From: Cylicocyclus nassatus
Taxonomy: Eukaryota > Nematoda > Chromadorea > Rhabditida > Strongylidae
Direction: 5' to 3'
NCBI GenBank assembly: GCA_958299035.1
Contig: CATQJL010000001.1
Coordinates: 75,847,594 to 75,911,593 of the forward strand
DNA length: 64,000 nucleotides
Position 1 is the stretch's first letter. Each line of letters starts with the position of its first letter. Shown in pieces: positions 59,898 through 64,000 of the stretch. The translations under genes and the position numbers were made by a program. Under the pieces are notes generated by a model. The model had not been told where the DNA came from and ran no database searches. It was given only the letters and a program-made list of their open reading frames with translations.

Positions 59898-60833
59898 CAG
59901 GGTGCGGCAAAAGTCTGGGAGCCTAGTACTTTTTCGTACAAAACGAGAAGGGAAGTACCTAGAAACGAAAAATTTGGCGCACACATAATTCGAACCATTG
60001 CAGATACAGCCCAGTTCTTGGATTGCAAAACTGCCTCTTTTGGCTTCCACGCAGCCCTACAAAATCTTAGCAAGTCCACTTGTCATGGCACGCAGGTAGT
60101 CGTAATGCAATTCGCCCCACGCCTTCACAGTAACTGCTTCTTCTACCTTGGCAAATGCGCAGCGTGATAGAGCAGACTTTTGTCTACAACATACTTTCAG
60201 GAGAATTTTTTGCATTGCTTAGGAATAAAAATATTGGATTTTCAATTAGAAGCATATGCACGTCGCATGCCGGAATTTTGGCTACAATTGCGCGAATAAA
60301 AACTCAAAAATATCGTTAAAAAAGTATAAAAAGTGTTCCCATGGCCGAATTTCAATAGATTCTAATTTAGAAGACGTATGCAAAAAATACAGCCTTGGTC
60401 CTAGTGCCTGTTGAGCATTCTATAGCTTTTGAATTTGTTCTGAAGACGGATTTCCACTGGCACCTAGGTAACATTCGCGAACTTTTATTTTCCGTTCATG
60501 CATGAATAGCTCCTGGCAAAAGCAAAACTAGGATACAAAAGCGCAAAGCCTCTTCCATGTTGTGTGCATCGAAGTTTTGTAAAATATCAACAGTATTTCT
60601 AGCTATAGCAAAAATTGCAAATACCAAAAATTTGGGTTTTTCGCTTTGCAAAAGTACTAGTTTGGTAATTTCCATTCTTACAACAACATATGGCAGTCAT
60701 TTCCAGCCAAATAAAGTGTATTCTGTAGAGGATGACCGCAGCATCATGTGGTATAAAATTGAAATCAAAACCATCAGTATCTTTGTAATTGCAGTAATGC
60801 AAATTTAGGCTCCCAGACTTTTGCCGCACCCTG
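59898..60833. mobile_element. Mariner/Tc1-type MITE
   Basis: Inverted ends CAGGGTGCGGCAAAAGTCTG and its complement, over at least 29 bp, flanked by TA on both sides (59896-59897, 60834-60835). 936 bp without a transposase frame. Ends of this CAGGGTG type with TA duplication fit the Tc1/mariner superfamily. It starts 10 bp after the preceding MITE. Confidence 0.85.
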
Positions 60834-60988
60834 TATATGTTTTCGAAATCTCGTTTATGAAGATGTTTTCTCTTTCTACTTTTTGAAGAAGAATGGGCTT
60901 CCTAAGGGTTTCTGGTATTTTCTTGAAGTGTTTAATTTCTACACTCTTTGCAAGCCGTTATGGAGATGTAGACGTTTGTTCAAATATA

Positions 60989-61015
60989 CAGTGCTGGCCA
61001 TAATTGTAAGAACAT
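60989..61015 (+). repeat. Solitary Tc1-like terminus
   Basis: TACAGTGCTGGCC (60987-60999) matches the characteristic end of Tc1-family elements, preceded by TA. No opposing end was found downstream, so the element is truncated or the match is a fragment. Confidence 0.45.
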
Positions 61016-64000
61016 TCTTAGTGCAAAAGTTTTGTCAGTTTTTTCAATCCATTGGCAAGCACGCTAGAATGAAGATAAACAAACGCTTCAAAAAGTATCC
61101 GATGCAGAATTTCTTCCCGTTTCCAGCTGCCAAAGTTTCATTGTGTTTCGTTGAGAGAATGACGAGATATTTGCCGAAAATTACAACCACTTGTTTTTAC
61201 CATGTCCAACTTTCACTAATTTTTAAAATTTCTGTATGAGATTTTCGGAGGAGCCTCAATAATCACCAGATAGCGCAAACCTTTTGCCAACAGAAGCAAT
61301 TTTTGTAGCCCTACGCCTTGTCTTTCAGAATTTCTACGAAATTTGTAAGGAAAATCATAGTATTTCTCAATTTCATGAGTGCGCACTGACGTGACCTATC
61401 TTTCAAAATCTTCATAATTTATAGCGAAAATCGCTCATTTACTTTGTAATGGAGCGGTAGTAATACTCGAGTTTCGAAGCCTCAGTATTCTGTAGGTCTT
61501 GCAGTGTTTGGTGCAATAACAGGTTATGCGATTTTTCCAAAACACAAGACTTTTAGAAAATTGATCAGCAAAATTCTGAAAAAGCAGCTGAAAAAAAGAA
61601 AAAAATTGCTTCTGTTGGCAAAAAATGCGCAAGATTTCGAAGATTTTATGGTTATAGATCAAAGTAACGGAAAGAGAGGAAAAAGAGCAAGAACGAGTTA
61701 AAAGGGGAAGAACGGAAGACGAAAATATGGTATTGGAGCAATTGAACCGCAAAAACTACAGGTTTCATTAGAAATTTTAGAAAAATTGTCATCAAAGCTC
61801 AATAGGGGACTTCTTCGGAATGCATTGTCTACTGCATTCCTATGCGTGTATAGAGAAAACAACAAATTCATTTCGCTTCTTTTACGATGACTCATGAATA
61901 GAAAAGTTATAGCGAGGGAAATGATGTCAGGAAGAATCAGGAAGTTCAGGACAAAAACAATTTTCATGACGTCTCGGGCGCCAATATTCATGAGGTGTAA
62001 ATGATCTAGAGTAAGGAAGCGTGCCTTCCAGGAAAAGTGAATATTTTTTAGGCAACCACAAGCGATGGTATGAACAAAGTGAGCAAACGCCTAAGTTACT
62101 CGTTCTCATTGTAGGTACTTGAACTTATTTTTGAAGATTCCCAAAAATTCGACTCTGAAGAAATTTTGCGACTTCTCCTCTTTTCAAATTCTAGGACCGC
62201 TAGAACTCAAACAATTTTGAGAGCATTCCAAAAAAATTGCAAAAGCCTGGCTTACGCATCTCCCTTCAACCACAAAAAAATAAACCGTTGGTTCTCCCTA
62301 AAGTATTAGTTCAAAACATAAGTCCCTTAAAAATGTGAAAAAATCGTCCGCAAAAGAATACTATGAAATATTCAGAGAAATTCATGAATTTCTGATATTA
62401 TAATATATATTTTCTAACATAGATTTGTTATGATTTATTATTAATTTTTCAACTTTATTCGATTGAAATCAGAAAGTTAGATTCAAAGGTTAATCATGAT
62501 TCATAAAGGCCGATAAACACAAATGTTTCTGAGTAAAGGAGGCAATTCTTAAAATTAGATTCAGATCAAAATCCAATCACAGGCAATGTTCTAGTATTGA
62601 TAGTGCTGAAATTCAAAAAAAAAGCTAGGTTTCAAACGTTTCTTTGAGCAGTTTTCAAGACATGCCAAAAATAAATGCTGTCTTAAATGTTGAGAAGCGC
62701 AAGACTTCTTTATTCTATTGCTCATTAACCGAATACTGAAAGTAGAGAGAATTACAAACCTTCAAAAAATTATTTGAAGGTATCAACCAAATACGTATAA
62801 GAGACTAGAAAAGACGTTTTGTGTTTTCCTAGAACGTATGATTCAGATCAAACTAAAAGCTGAAGCTGTATGAAACTGACAAATCCTAGTCAACTAGTTA
62901 AGCACACTTCATCGCAAACAGATTTTGTTTGCAGAAAATCAGAACAACAACTCCAAAGCATTTGTAGTAACTCATACAAAACTACCTGATTTAGTATTAT
63001 TGTAGCTTCTGATTCAAACATCTGCCGCCATAGACAGGTGTTAGACTAGGACATAACTTGTGGAAAGTGCTTTGTTGATTACAAAATGACATTAGAGTGC
63101 TAATGGTAAAATCATCAAGTAGGTTGATCTACGTTTTGTTCGCACTTTCTTTGAGCTGAATTTAGACTGATTAGTGTACTTGAGTACATAAGACGTGCGA
63201 GGCTTATCCATTCATGGTTAGTAGTGAAGTTTCTTGGATTAGTTCCACCGGTATATAGTTTGCAATCTTGTGCATTTTATGAGCTTTTTATTCGGATAAT
63301 TAGGAAAATATGAGGCAGATGAAGACATTACTTCTAGACGCGGAAATAGATGGCGAGTTATGGAAGAAGCGGACATTCGGTTGAAGCTAGAACGCCCCCT
63401 TTGTTGAATTACCCATTCTGAAATGTATTTACCTTGTGGAATAAAATGATAAAATAAAACGACTTGATTTCACAGAATAATATCAAAATAGCCACTTCAC
63501 TTTTTTATTATTGTGAAGAGTTATAAACGCTGATATTGAATCTTTAATATCCTATGGAACTAGATCTTTTTTTGAGTCAAAAAATCATCGGACTAGGTAG
63601 GTATTAGGTATTTGGGTCATTTGCATCATCACGGGTCCTCCAGCGCTCAAGCAGAACAGTATTAAATAAGAGTTTGTCAACAAGAATGTATCCATTGCAC
63701 AAAGCGCTTTGGCAAGCAACCAGGTTCAATCGAACGGGTCCAAATATTACTGTTCCGGCTGTGCGTTCACGTTTTAGCCTCAAAAACGATCTTAGTTTAG
63801 AATCATCGTTTTGTGTTCTCTAACTTCAAATTTCATTTGATAACGGCCACTTCGATCAAAAGTCTTTATTTATCAGTGTCTTTGTATGATTTACACTTGC
63901 ACATTTTATCATTGCGAGACGAAACTTGAATGAATAGAATGTGCTGCGGTTGCGTCAGGAAGTCTTCTTCTAGGGGTGCAATTTTTCTGCTAATATCAAG
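61016..64000. other. AT-rich, no gene recognised
   Basis: Open frames near 61435-61752 (-) and 61504-61701 (+) overlap in opposite strands and are Lys/Phe-rich, as expected by chance. A short inverted pair (CAACAGAAGCAATTTTT and complement) lies at about 61278 and 61607. Nothing was recognised from 62100 to the end. Confidence 0.4.

Noticed and set aside
1..64000. CRISPR arrays, bacterial operons, ribosome binding sites, rRNA genes
   Set aside because: None seen; gene structure and elements are those of an animal nuclear genome.

Overview
The window looks like nuclear DNA of a nematode, most likely a strongylid (hookworm or barber-pole-worm type). The evidence is intron-rich genes with compact phase-consistent exons, BEL/Pao retrotransposons, an old pol copy followed by a glycoprotein-like open frame, mariner and foldback MITEs, and a Penelope-like remnant. 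This assignment is inference; no ribosomal or mitochondrial marker is present. Only two host genes could be supported. Both are on the + strand and were assembled from conserved protein segments with matching splice phases.

Layout. 1-2306: upstream flank. 2307-11070: RBM25-like splicing factor in 19 exons (RRM, acidic and RS-rich middle, coiled coil, PWI domain), about 713 residues. 11071-18697: gene-free, with a 1.7-kb Mutator-like element with exact 9-bp target duplications (13063-14780), a 0.7-kb foldback (15117-15832) and a degenerate dimer of a satellite-like monomer. 18698-27130: a nearly intact BEL/Pao LTR retrotransposon on the - strand. It has 657-bp LTRs differing at 3 sites, a 5-bp target duplication, a tRNA-Gly primer site and a 7-kb gag-pol frame broken by one in-frame TAG. 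A second gag-like zinc-knuckle module follows integrase.

27850-33500: two decayed + strand BEL/Pao copies in tandem. The first is followed by a broken envelope-like frame and interrupted by a foldback element. 34484-36986: the 4'-phosphopantetheinyl transferase gene (AASDHPPT type), six exons recovered, the first coding exon not found. The decayed copies lie directly upstream and may sit inside its first intron.

37000-64000: AT-rich, no gene recognised, many mobile-element remains. These include a foldback element carrying a nested mariner MITE (37911-39462), a hAT-like MITE (42735-42990), a GC-rich hairpin (47459-47569), a Helentron-like element (50516-50862), a head-on palindrome of Penelope-like 3' ends (51329-52204), a 126-bp tandem array (54583-55000), a foldback (55351-55820), and two MITEs packed against a TA microsatellite (59471-60833).

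The two host genes act in unrelated processes (pre-mRNA splicing; activation of carrier proteins), and nothing suggests they work together. The rest is dominated by transposable elements at different stages of decay, and the BEL/Pao element at 18698-27130 is the most informative object.
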